A DNA stretch of 8,485 bases from CAZLYK01 sp964563495 (GTDB taxonomy: Bacteria; Acidobacteriota; Blastocatellia; RBC074). The stretch spans positions 1 through 8,485 of the forward strand of contig CAZLYK010000191.1 of NCBI GenBank assembly GCA_964563495.1, read 5' to 3'. Shown here in pieces: positions 1 to 7,454 of this stretch. The notes under the pieces are model-generated. The model was not told the DNA's origin, did not search any database, and saw nothing but the letters and a program-made list of their open reading frames with translations. Positions within the stretch are counted from its first letter, which is position 1. The number at the start of each line of letters is the position of its first letter. A program made the position numbers and the translations under genes.

Positions 1-55
1 CCGCGAGGGCGGCCGGACCGTCGGCGCCGGCACCATCTCGGAGATTATTGAGTAG
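1..55 (+). CDS. tuf: Elongation factor Tu, C-terminal end (partial)
   Basis: Only the last 17 codons and the TAG stop (53-55) are present; the gene begins before the window and the reading frame starts at base 2. The peptide ends REGGRTVGAGTISEIIE, which matches the characteristic C terminus of bacterial EF-Tu (family form REGGRTVGAGVVTKIIE). EF-Tu is the GTPase that delivers aminoacyl-tRNA to the ribosomal A site. Its place directly before rpsJ is the classical str-S10 linkage, so co-transcription with the ribosomal genes is likely. The call rests on the tail peptide plus gene order; too little is present to judge anything else. Confidence 0.93.
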   Translation, partial: REGGRTVGAGTISEIIE

Positions 56-61
56 TTTTTT

Positions 62-90
62 GGACGGGGAGGAGACTCTCCTCCCCGTCC
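62..90 (+). promoter_or_regulatory. Perfect 13-bp GC-rich hairpin between tuf and rpsJ
   Basis: The arms 62-74 (GGACGGGGAGGAG) and 78-90 (CTCCTCCCCGTCC) are exact reverse complements around a 3-base loop (ACT). A run of six T lies just before the hairpin (56-61), but no T tract follows it on either strand, so it is not a canonical intrinsic terminator in either direction. It starts seven bases after the tuf stop. I infer a role in mRNA 3' end protection, processing or partial attenuation between the highly expressed tuf and the ribosomal genes. The function is not shown by sequence alone. Confidence 0.8.
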
Positions 91-92
91 GT

Positions 93-110
93 CCGGCATC
101 TAGCATCAGG
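93..110 (+). repeat. Short degenerate heptamer repeat upstream of rpsJ
   Basis: Read as 7-base units this is CCGGCAT, CTAGCAT, then CAGG. The 13-mer TCCGGCATCTAGC at 92-104 recurs exactly at 5815-5827 in the rpsQ-rplN spacer. The final CAGG (107-110) may serve as a weak Shine-Dalgarno for rpsJ, five bases before its ATG. It is grouped with the other 7-bp-period spacers of this window. Confidence 0.5.
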
Positions 111-115
111 TTATT

Positions 116-442
<327 letters not shown>

Positions 443-463
443 CTCATCAGTGGTGGGAGTATC

Positions 464-533
464 GATGGCCGGTGGCTGGTGAGATGAGCCTTCCGCTCTT
501 CGCCGGCTGCGGCCACCGGTCACCAGCCACCGG
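464..533 (+). repeat. Inverted heptamer repeat in the rpsJ-rplC spacer
   Basis: The arms 469-482 (CCGGTGGCTGGTGA) and 520-533 (TCACCAGCCACCGG) are exact 14-base reverse complements separated by 37 bases. Each arm is made of 7-base units: GATGGCC, GGTGGCT, GGTGAGA (464-484) and CCACCGG, TCACCAG, CCACCGG (513-533). The spacer is 102 bases long, unusual inside this operon. The right arm ends on the first two bases of GGAG (532-535), the likely Shine-Dalgarno for rplC, so folding could reduce access of ribosomes to rplC. That regulatory reading is inference. Confidence 0.8.
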
Positions 534-544
534 AGTGATAAACA

Positions 545-1180
545 ATGGTGAACGGAATTATCGGTAAAAAGCTGGGCATGACCCAGATCTTCGCTCCTGA
601 CGGAACGGTCACGCCGGTCACGGTGATCAAGGCCGGTCCGTGTGTGGTTGTCCAGCGCAAGACCGTCTCCAATGACGGTTATGAGGCTGTCCAGCTCGGT
701 CTGGTCGAAGAGAAATCTCCCCGCAAGACCAACAAGCCTATGAAGGGCCACTTTGCCAAGGCCGGGCTGCCGCCGACCAGGATTCTACGCGAGATCCGTC
801 TCGAGATCGGTGAAGAGGCGGTCAGTGTCGGCGATAAGGTGCTCGTCGATCAGTTCGCCGAGAACGACGTCATCGACGTCGTCGGGACGAGCAAAGGACG
901 GGGTTTCGCCGGGTTTGTCAAGCGTCACGGGTTCGGCGGCGGGCGCGCCACGCACGGTTCGATGTTTCACCGTGCCCCGGGTTCGATCGGAGCTTCGGCC
1001 TACCCGTCACGTGTGATCAAGGGCACTCGCATGGCCGGTCACATGGGCGTCGAGCGGAAGACGATCAAGAATTTGCGGGTGGTCAAGGTCAACCCGGAAG
1101 AGAATATCCTGTTGATCAGGGGAGCGGTACCCGGCCCGAATGGCGGCTACGTGCTGATCCGTAAGAAACAGGTCGACTAA
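545..1180 (+). CDS. rplC: 50S ribosomal protein L3
   Basis: 211 residues, the normal size for L3 (about 205-215). L3 binds 23S rRNA early in 50S assembly and reaches towards the peptidyl transferase centre. Landmarks are the N terminus MVNGIIGKKLGMTQIF, VTVIKAGPCVV at 25-35, GTSKGRGFAGFVKRHGF at 114-130, and THGSMFHRAPGSIGASAYPSRVIKGTRMAGHMG from 136 on. The position matching E. coli L3 Gln150, methylated by PrmB, is Ala152 here (SIGASAYP against SIGQNQTP), so that modification cannot occur. The Shine-Dalgarno is GGAG at 532-535, nine bases before the ATG and next to a hairpin arm. rplD follows after 24 bases. Confidence 0.98.
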   Translation: MVNGIIGKKLGMTQIFAPDGTVTPVTVIKAGPCVVVQRKTVSNDGYEAVQLGLVEEKSPRKTNKPMKGHFAKAGLPPTRILREIRLEIGEEAVSVGDKVLVDQFAENDVIDVVGTSKGRGFAGFVKRHGFGGGRATHGSMFHRAPGSIGASAYPSRVIKGTRMAGHMGVERKTIKNLRVVKVNPEENILLIRGAVPGPNGGYVLIRKKQVD

Positions 1181-1204
1181 ACCAACCAGATTGTGAGGGC
1201 AGCG

Positions 1205-1828
1205 ATGCCAACTGTAGAAGTCAAGAATCTGAATAATCAAAGCGTCGGCGAATTGGAGCTCAACGACGAGGTCTTTGGGGCGCCACTCAACGAAGGGTTG
1301 ATTTACGACGCGGTCAGGAACTTTCTTACCAATCAGCGCCAGGGAACGGTTCAAACCAAGACCCGCGGCAACACTTCGGGCAGCGGTAAGAAGCTCTGGC
1401 GCCAGAAAGGCACCGGCCGGGCGCGGGTCGCGAGCCTGCGGTCGCCGCTCTGGAAGGGCGGCGGCAACGTTCACGGCCCGCAGCCCCGTGATTGGACGAG
1501 CGAGATGCCGAAGAAGATGAAGCGGAGCGCGCTCAAGTCGGCGCTCTCCGAGCGTCTGCGCGAAGGCAACTTGATCGTGGTCGAAGAGTTCAATCTCGAT
1601 AACCACAAGACCAGGACCTTCGCCACGATCGCGAAGAATTTCGGCTGGGACAACAAGACGTTGATCGTCGAGACCGCGCCGCAGGCGAATCTCATCCTTT
1701 CGTCGCGCAACATCCCGGGCGTGACGGTCGCCGGGGTAAACGTCAACATTTATGACGTCCTTTACCACGACAAGATCGTCTTCACCCGCGAAGCGATTAA
1801 CGCCTTGCAAAAGAAGTTGAGTAGTTGA
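1205..1828 (+). CDS. rplD: 50S ribosomal protein L4
   Basis: 207 residues from ATG 1205, near the usual 200-210. L4 is a primary 23S rRNA binder whose extended loop lines the peptide exit tunnel; in E. coli it also represses its own operon. The globular part starts MPTVEVKNLNNQSVGELELN. The basic tunnel loop covers about residues 45-95, including RGNTSGSGKKLWRQKGTGRA at 54-73 and SPLWKGGGNVHGPQPRDW at 80-97. An in-frame GTG at 1193 would add four residues (MRAA). I prefer ATG 1205 because PTVEV matches the family N terminus and GAGGG (1195-1199) sits correctly five bases before it. Confidence 0.97.
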   Translation: MPTVEVKNLNNQSVGELELNDEVFGAPLNEGLIYDAVRNFLTNQRQGTVQTKTRGNTSGSGKKLWRQKGTGRARVASLRSPLWKGGGNVHGPQPRDWTSEMPKKMKRSALKSALSERLREGNLIVVEEFNLDNHKTRTFATIAKNFGWDNKTLIVETAPQANLILSSRNIPGVTVAGVNVNIYDVLYHDKIVFTREAINALQKKLSS

Positions 1829-1831
1829 ATT

Positions 1832-1863
1832 CCGGTCGACCCTGAGGTTGGCCGGCCCTGAGG
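1832..1863 (+). repeat. 16-bp tandem repeat carrying two Shine-Dalgarno-like sites
   Basis: Two 16-base units, 1832-1847 (CCGGTCGACCCTGAGG) and 1848-1863 (TTGGCCGGCCCTGAGG), share the identical end CCCTGAGG. The second GAGGA (1860-1864) is six bases before the rplW ATG and is the likely ribosome binding site. The first is 16 bases too far upstream and appears to be a duplicated, unused copy. Confidence 0.55.
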
Positions 1864-1870
1864 AAACGTT

Positions 1871-2212
<342 letters not shown>

Positions 2213-2215
2213 AAC

Positions 2216-2250
2216 GGTGGCCGGTGATCGGTGATCGTGGGTCGGCGACT
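2216..2250 (+). repeat. Five 7-bp tandem units in the rplW-rplB spacer
   Basis: Immediately after the rplW stop the sequence reads GGTGGCC, GGTGATC, GGTGATC, GTGGGTC, GGCGACT: five consecutive 7-base units, two of them identical. The rest of the 88-base spacer (2251-2290) is GC-rich with no clear repeat; the rplB ribosome binding site GAGGG is at 2291-2295. Confidence 0.75.
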
Positions 2251-2300
2251 CAGTCCCGGCCGGCGACGCCTGACCGCCGCCTCCCGACAAGAGGGTAAAG

Positions 2301-3125
<825 letters not shown>

Positions 3126-3156
3126 GAAGTAATTGTTCAATCGGAACTGAAAAATT

Positions 3157-3444
<288 letters not shown>

Positions 3445-3452
3445 GTCATGGT

Positions 3453-3516
3453 GTGACGGTCAGCCGGTCAAGGCGGGGCGAGGGGCTTCTCTCACCCGGA
3501 CACCCGGTCTCACGGT
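3453..3516 (+). repeat. Degenerate 8-bp repeats in the rpsS-rplV spacer
   Basis: The 91-base spacer contains 8-base units on both flanks: GTGACGGT, CAGCCGGT (3453-3468) and CACCCGGA, CACCCGGT, CTCACGGT (3493-3516). The middle part is G-rich and not clearly periodic. The units resemble the CACC and GGT heptamers elsewhere in the window with one extra base. The ribosome binding site of rplV (GGGG at 3525-3528) lies just outside. Confidence 0.55.
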
Positions 3517-3535
3517 CGCAAACAGGGGTCTAGAG

Positions 3536-3949
3536 ATGGAAGCAATTGCGAGAGCAAAAAATGTCAAAATTTCGTCGCAGAAGGCCAAACTGGTCATGGA
3601 CCTGATCCGTGGGCTGATGTATGGCGAGGCTCGTGAACTTCTGCGCTTTACCAACAAACGCGCCGCCGGGCTGATCTACAAGGTCCTCGAGTCGGCCAGA
3701 GCCAACGCCGAGCAGCTCGCTCAGCAGGATAACATCCTGGTCGATGTCGATGAGTTGTGGGTCAAAGAGTGCTACGCCGACACGGGCACGACCAAGTTCC
3801 GCCGCCGCGTGCGCCCCGCCCCGATGGGACGCGCCTATCGCGAGCGGCGTCATTACAGCCACCTGACGGTGGTTGTCTCGAGCGAGAAGCGTGAGAAGAA
3901 ATCGCCGCGCCGGGCGCAGAGCAAGAGCACGACCGAGTCCGCCGCCTGA
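3536..3949 (+). CDS. rplV: 50S ribosomal protein L22
   Basis: 137 residues against about 110 for typical L22. L22 contacts all 23S rRNA domains, and its long beta-hairpin narrows the peptide exit tunnel, where mutations can give macrolide resistance. The family core is clear: ARAKNVKISSQKAKLVMDLI at 5-24, SARANAEQLAQQDN at 53-66, and the hairpin with tip KFRRRVRPAPMGRAYRERRH at 87-106. The strand ends HLTVVVSSEK at about 118. The extra length is a basic, Ser/Thr-rich C-terminal tail (KSPRRAQSKSTTESAA), likely disordered; tails like this vary freely between phyla. The hairpin looks intact with no obvious resistance deletion. Confidence 0.97.
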   Translation: MEAIARAKNVKISSQKAKLVMDLIRGLMYGEARELLRFTNKRAAGLIYKVLESARANAEQLAQQDNILVDVDELWVKECYADTGTTKFRRRVRPAPMGRAYRERRHYSHLTVVVSSEKREKKSPRRAQSKSTTESAA

Positions 3950-3991
3950 GCGAGAGCAGAGAATTTCAGAGATTTCGGCAACGGAGAGAAT

Positions 3992-4642
3992 ATGGGTCAA
4001 AAAGTACATCCCTACGGTTTCAGGCTTGGATACAACCGGACCTGGCATTCACGCTGGTTTTCCAAGCGTGATTTCGGCAAATTGCTGCTCGAGGACCTGA
4101 AGCTCAAGAACGAGCTCAAGGAGCGGTTCGCCATGGCGGGCGTCTCGCAGATCGAGATCGACCGTGCGGCCAATCGTTTGCGTATTATCATCTACACCTC
4201 GCGCCCGGGCATCATCATTGGTCGTAAAGGCGCCGAGATCGATAAGCTCAAGCAGGAGATCAGCCGTCGGACGGGGCGGGAGATCCTGATCGACATCCGC
4301 GAGATTCACAAGCCCGAGCTCAATGCTCAGCTCCAGTCCGAGAAGATCGCGCAGCAGCTGGAGAAGCGGATCGCTTTCCGGCGCGCCATGCGCAAGGCGG
4401 TTGATGAGGCGCAGCGCTTCGGCGCGCTGGGCATCAAGGTTCGTGTTTCCGGCCGCCTCAACGGCGCCGAGATCGCGCGCTCCGAATGGACGCTCCAGGG
4501 GCGCCTTCCGCTGCATACGCTCCGCGCCGACATCGATTACGGTTTTGCCGAAGCCAACACGACTTTCGGGGTGATCGGAATCAAGGTCTGGATTTATCGC
4601 GGTGAGATTATGAATCCGCGTGAGGCGATGATGAAACGGTAA
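3992..4642 (+). CDS. rpsC: 30S ribosomal protein S3
   Basis: 216 residues, within the normal range (about 210-235). S3 sits at the mRNA entry of the 30S head and in E. coli contributes mRNA helicase activity. It opens MGQKVHPYGFRLGYNRTWHS. A type II KH domain carries the loop GRKG at 77-80, and the C-terminal domain has RRAMRKAV at 130-137 and GRLNGAEIARSEW at 154-166. The chain ends VWIYRGEIMNPREAMMKR. The last 45 coding bases and stop are repeated immediately downstream (see the tandem duplication). Shine-Dalgarno GGAG at 3983-3986, spacing 5. The 42-base spacer after rplV also has a small direct repeat (CAGAGAATTT, CAGAGATTT). Confidence 0.98.
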   Translation: MGQKVHPYGFRLGYNRTWHSRWFSKRDFGKLLLEDLKLKNELKERFAMAGVSQIEIDRAANRLRIIIYTSRPGIIIGRKGAEIDKLKQEISRRTGREILIDIREIHKPELNAQLQSEKIAQQLEKRIAFRRAMRKAVDEAQRFGALGIKVRVSGRLNGAEIARSEWTLQGRLPLHTLRADIDYGFAEANTTFGVIGIKVWIYRGEIMNPREAMMKR

Positions 4643-4695
4643 TCGCGCGGTGAGCTTATCAATCCGCGTGAGGCGATCATGAAACGGTAATCGCG
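4598..4695 (+). repeat. 48-bp tandem duplication of the rpsC 3' end
   Basis: Bases 4598-4647 align with 4646-4695 at a period of exactly 48, with only three differences (A4607 to C4655, G4612 to C4660, G4630 to C4678). The first copy encodes the last residues of S3 (RGEIMNPREAMMKR) and the stop TAA at 4640-4642. The second copy, in the same frame after that stop, would encode RGELINPREAIMKR and its own TAA at 4688-4690. Because 48 is 16 codons the frame is kept, but the first stop is intact, so the second copy is untranslated unless the stop is read through. It could be a true duplication or an assembly join between strain variants. Confidence 0.9.
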
Positions 4696-4734
4696 ACAGG
4701 ACGAGAGAGTGATGGGGCGAAGGGTTGTCATCGT

Positions 4735-4762
4735 CCAGTCACCCAATCGCCCAGTCGCCTGG
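4735..4762 (+). repeat. Three 8-bp tandem units before rplP
   Basis: The units are CCAGTCAC, CCAATCGC, CCAGTCGC, followed by a partial CTGG (4759-4762). The final GG of the partial unit begins the GGAA (4761-4764) that probably acts as the rplP ribosome binding site six bases before its ATG. Together with the rpsC tail duplication this makes the rpsC-rplP spacer 128 bases, the longest in the window. Confidence 0.65.
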
Positions 4763-4769
4763 AATTAGA

Positions 4770-5204
<435 letters not shown>

Positions 5205-5208
<4 letters not shown>

Positions 5209-5411
5209 AGGCCAAACTCGACAAGGTTCGTGAACAGTCAAGCGAAGAACTGATCAAGCGGATCGCCGAGATCAAAGAGTCTCTTTTCCGGCTCAATTTC
5301 AAGAAGGCGCTCGGAGACACCGATACGGTCAAGAACATTCGGATAGAGAAGAAAGAGCTCGCCCGGCTCAAGACCATCTTGCGCGGGCGCGCCCTCGGCA
5401 TCGAGAAATAA
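5205..5411 (+). CDS. rpmC: 50S ribosomal protein L29
   Basis: 68 residues from GTG 5205, normal for L29 (60-70). L29 is a small two-helix protein next to L23 at the tunnel exit. The sequence VKAKLDKVREQSSEELIKRI continues AEIKESLFRLNFKKALGDTD and ends with KKELARLKTILRGRALGIEK. The pattern SSEEL, LFRLNFKKALG and IARLKTIL (here LARLKTIL) defines the family. The start GTG overlaps the rplP stop (GTGA, 5205-5208), and a strong Shine-Dalgarno precedes it. The open frame extends upstream to 5055, but that part lies inside rplP in another frame and is not coding for L29. Confidence 0.95.
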
Positions 5412-5452
5412 CCGCCGCCCGTCAGGGAAGCGGTGATTGAAGACAAACAGTT

Positions 5453-5770
5453 ATGAGCGAAGAGACAAAAGAAAACCTGGAAACGACAGCCGCGGAATTG
5501 ACGCCCAAAGTTGAAACTCGCGGGCGTCGCAGCGAAAAGGTCGGGATCGTGACGAGCGACAAGATGCAGAAGACGGTGGTTGTCCGCGTCGACCGCTTGG
5601 TCAAACACCCGGTCTACAAACGCTACGTGCGTAAGCGCTCGAAATTCATGGCGCACAACGAAATCGAAGGGGTCACCATCGGCGATCAGGTGCGGATTGT
5701 GGAGACCCGGCCGCTTTCGGCGCGCAAACGCTGGCGGGTGGTAGAGGTTCTGCGAAAAGCCAGCAGATAG
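5453..5770 (+). CDS. rpsQ: 30S ribosomal protein S17
   Basis: 105 residues, about 20 longer than most S17 (80-90). S17 is a primary 16S rRNA binder with an OB fold in the 30S body. The core begins near residue 25 (RRSEKVGIVTSDKMQKTVVV), continues VDRLVKHPVYKRYVRKRSKF at 46-65 and ends GDQVRIVETRPLSARKRWRV near the C terminus; all are S17 signatures. Residues 1-24 form an acidic, Glu- and Thr-rich leader (MSEETKENLETTAAELTPKV) without similarity I recognise. The Shine-Dalgarno is weak (GAAGAC region), so the exact start is less certain, but no better start lies nearer the core. Its stop codon lies inside a hairpin stem. Confidence 0.95.
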   Translation: MSEETKENLETTAAELTPKVETRGRRSEKVGIVTSDKMQKTVVVRVDRLVKHPVYKRYVRKRSKFMAHNEIEGVTIGDQVRIVETRPLSARKRWRVVEVLRKASR

Positions 5771-5830
5771 ATGCCGGATGCCGGAGGCTGGAGGCCAGGA
5801 AAGAGAACCTGGCATCCGGCATCTAGCCTC
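5768..5830 (+). repeat. Heptamer repeat hairpin in the rpsQ-rplN spacer
   Basis: The left side reads in 7-base units GATGCCG, GATGCCG, GAGGCTG, GAGGCCA (5770-5797). The right side carries the complementary units CTGGCAT, CCGGCAT, CTAGCCT (5809-5829). Arms 5768-5782 and 5811-5825 are exact 15-base reverse complements; an alternative short stem pairs CCAGG (5795-5799) with CCTGG (5808-5812). The rpsQ stop TAG (5768-5770) is the base of the stem. No T run follows directly; a short one (5838-5842, TTTTT) comes 12 bases after the stem, so weak termination or attenuation at the S10/spc boundary is possible but unproven. Confidence 0.82.
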
Positions 5831-5857
5831 TCACATCTTTTTCTGAGGAGATTAGTT

Positions 5858-6226
5858 ATGGTTCAAATGCGTTCGATTCTGGAGGTCGCCGATAATTCCG
5901 GGGCTAAGAAGATCGCCATGATCCTGCCTCTCGGCGGCAACACCGGGCCGCGCGCCAGCGTCGGAGATGTGATTACGGCTTCGGTCAAGGAGGCCAGCCC
6001 GGACGGGACGGTCAAGAAGAAGCAGGTCGTCAAGGCCGTCATCGTCCGCACGCGCAAGGAGGTCCGCCGCAAGGACGGCACCTACATACGTTTCGATCAG
6101 AACGCCGCGGTCTTGATCAAGCCCGACGGCGAGCCGATCGGCACCCGCGTCTTCGGCCCGGTCGCACGCGAACTCCGCGAGCGCGGCTTTATGAAGATCG
6201 TCAGCCTCGCTCCGGAAGTCATCTGA
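5858..6226 (+). CDS. rplN: 50S ribosomal protein L14
   Basis: 122 residues from ATG 5858, exactly the family's standard length. L14 lies on the 50S interface, forms bridge B8 and, in known systems, is the docking site for the silencing factor RsfS. The chain begins MVQMRSILEVADNSGAKKIA, has TGPRASVGDVITASVKEASP at 29-48, VVKAVIVRTRKEVRRKDGTY at 57-76, and ends RERGFMKIVSLAPEVI. The Shine-Dalgarno GAGGAG (5845-5850) is seven bases upstream. An in-frame ATG at 5771 would add 29 residues, but that stretch is the heptamer hairpin and has no L14 homology, so it is rejected as the start. First gene of the spc part. Confidence 0.98.
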   Translation: MVQMRSILEVADNSGAKKIAMILPLGGNTGPRASVGDVITASVKEASPDGTVKKKQVVKAVIVRTRKEVRRKDGTYIRFDQNAAVLIKPDGEPIGTRVFGPVARELRERGFMKIVSLAPEVI

Positions 6227-6269
6227 ATCGGGGATGTTTCGATAGATTCTGCATTGATCGAGGATAGTT

Positions 6270-6590
6270 ATGGCAACGAGAATGAAGATAAAGAAGAATG
6301 ATCAGGTCATCGTCCTCTCGGGGCGGGACAAGGGCAAGCGCGGACGCGTGATCGAAGTCCTGACCAAGAAAGGCAAGATCATCGTCGAGGGGGTCAACAT
6401 GCTCAAGCACCACGAGCGCCCCAACCGCCAGCGCGGCATCGCGGGTGGCATCGTCTCGCGCGAGGCGCCGATCGATGCTTCGAACGTCATGGTGATCGAG
6501 GGCGGCAAACCAACGCGCGTCGGCTTTCAGATTCTTCAGGACGGTCGCAAGGTGCGCGTATCGAAGAAGAGCGGCGCGGTGATCGAGTAA
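6270..6590 (+). CDS. rplX: 50S ribosomal protein L24
   Basis: 106 residues, normal for L24 (100-115). L24 is an assembly-initiating 23S rRNA binder near the tunnel exit. A KOW motif occupies about residues 8-35 (KKNDQVIVLSGRDKGKRGRV), followed by the typical VEGVNMLKHHERPNRQRGIA at 39-58 and EAPIDASNVMVIEGGKPTRV at 65-84. No cysteine pair is present in the region where some L24 proteins carry one. The Shine-Dalgarno GAGGA (6260-6264) lies five bases before ATG 6270. Spacers on both sides are short (43 and 33 bases) and free of the repeats seen elsewhere. Confidence 0.97.
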   Translation: MATRMKIKKNDQVIVLSGRDKGKRGRVIEVLTKKGKIIVEGVNMLKHHERPNRQRGIAGGIVSREAPIDASNVMVIEGGKPTRVGFQILQDGRKVRVSKKSGAVIE

Positions 6591-6623
6591 TCATCACAAA
6601 TCCCGGATTTGGAAAGATACATT

Positions 6624-7166
6624 ATGGCTGCAAGACTAAAAGAGAGATACCTCAAAGAGATCGCCCCGGCGCTCGCCAAGGAGTTCGGTTATCGGAACCC
6701 GATGAGCGTTCCCAAGCTCGAAAAGATCGTCATCAATATGGGTTTGGGCGAAGCGATTCAGAATGCGAAGATCCTGGATACGGCGGTCAATGACCTGGCG
6801 ACGGTTGCCGGCCAGAAGCCGGTCGTGACCAAGGCGAAGAAATCGATCGCGGCCTTCAAGCTGCGCGAGGGCATGAGTATCGGCGCAATGGTCACGCTGC
6901 GCGGCGACCGGATGTACGAGTTTCTCGATCGCTTCGTCAGCATCGCCCTCCCGCGCGTCCGCGATTTCCGCGGCGTCTCGCCCAAGGCCTTCGACGGACG
7001 CGGCAACTACACGATCGGCCTGCGTGATCAACTGATCTTTCCGGAGATAGACTTCGGCAAGGTCGACAAGGCGCGCGGGATGAACGTCTGCATCGTGACC
7101 ACGGCGAAGACCGACGAAGAAGCGCGCTCGCTGCTCCGTCACCTGGGTATGCCGTTCAGACAATAA
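6624..7166 (+). CDS. rplE: 50S ribosomal protein L5
   Basis: 180 residues from ATG 6624, the family's usual 178-185. L5 binds 5S rRNA and the P-site tRNA elbow and forms an intersubunit bridge with S13. Visible blocks are LKERYLKEIAPALAKEFGYR at 5-24, NPMSVPKLEKIVINMGLGEA at 25-44, GQKPVVTKAKKSIAAFKLRE at 63-82, and the C-terminal DFRGVSPKAFDGRGNYTIGL at 114-133 with QLIFPEIDFGKVDKARGMNV at 136-155. A TTG at 6609 would add MERYI; I choose ATG 6624 because the homologous N terminus begins there and GGAAAG (6611-6616) is suitably placed eight bases before it. Confidence 0.97.
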   Translation: MAARLKERYLKEIAPALAKEFGYRNPMSVPKLEKIVINMGLGEAIQNAKILDTAVNDLATVAGQKPVVTKAKKSIAAFKLREGMSIGAMVTLRGDRMYEFLDRFVSIALPRVRDFRGVSPKAFDGRGNYTIGLRDQLIFPEIDFGKVDKARGMNVCIVTTAKTDEEARSLLRHLGMPFRQ

Positions 7167-7183
7167 TCGGAGTTTCGGGCTTT

Positions 7184-7218
7184 CGGCCGGGCGCCGGGAG
7201 CGCGAAACCGGAGACTGG
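7184..7218 (+). repeat. Degenerate heptamer run in the rplE-rpsZ spacer
   Basis: Five 7-base units can be read: CGGCCGG, GCGCCGG, GAGCGCG, AAACCGG, AGACTGG; four of the five end in GG. Short complementary arms GTTTCG (7172-7177) and CGAAAC (7203-7208) could pair. A related string (CGCTGGG, AAAACCGG) occurs in the rpsH-rplF spacer near 7871-7885. The periodicity is weaker than in the other spacers. Confidence 0.45.
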
Positions 7219-7226
7219 AAAAGACT

Positions 7227-7412
7227 ATGGCAAAGATTTCAAAGATGGTTCAGGCGAGCCGGAGAGCGAAATTCAAAGTGCGGGGCTATAATCGCTGCAA
7301 GCGGTGCGGCCGCCCTCGCGCCTACCTGCGGAAGTTCAATGTCTGCCGGATCTGCTTCCGCCAGCTGGCGCTCGAGGGACAGATCCCCGGCGTGACCAAA
7401 TCAAGCTGGTAA
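7227..7412 (+). CDS. rpsZ: 30S ribosomal protein S14 type Z (zinc-binding)
   Basis: 61 residues, exactly the length of the short zinc form of S14 (rpsN type Z). S14 is a late-binding 30S head protein next to S3 and S10. Four cysteines form a zinc ribbon: Cys24 and Cys27 (CKRC) with Cys40 and Cys43 (CRIC). The family pattern is complete: RAKFKVRGYNRCKRCGRPRA at 13-32, YLRKFNVCRICFRQLALEGQ at 33-52, and the end IPGVTKSSW. Many bacteria keep a zinc-free C-minus paralogue elsewhere for zinc limitation; none is in this window. Shine-Dalgarno GGA at 7217-7219, spacing 7. Confidence 0.98.
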   Translation: MAKISKMVQASRRAKFKVRGYNRCKRCGRPRAYLRKFNVCRICFRQLALEGQIPGVTKSSW

Positions 7413-7454
7413 CCCGAGGTTGCCGGGCTGAAGTTCCGAGTGGAGTGGAGAGAT

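Noticed and set aside
62..90. Rho-independent terminator after tuf
   Set aside because: The stem is strong but no T tract follows on either strand; the T run is on the wrong side.
464..533. CRISPR-like array in the rpsJ-rplC or other repeat-bearing spacers
   Set aside because: Repeats are 7-8 bases, adjacent with no unique spacers, degenerate, and no cas genes are present.
1007..1810. 267-codon open frame on the minus strand opposite rplC and rplD
   Set aside because: Antisense shadow of two certain genes in GC-rich DNA; no recognisable family and no independent support.
4646..4695. Second S3 fragment as an expressed small gene or pseudogene of rpsC
   Set aside because: It has no ribosome binding site or start of its own and is better described as the second copy of a tandem duplication.
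5771..5857. Possible 29-residue N-terminal extension of L14 from ATG 5771
   Set aside because: The stretch is the heptamer hairpin, has no L14 homology, and the ATG at 5858 has a good Shine-Dalgarno and gives the exact family length of 122.
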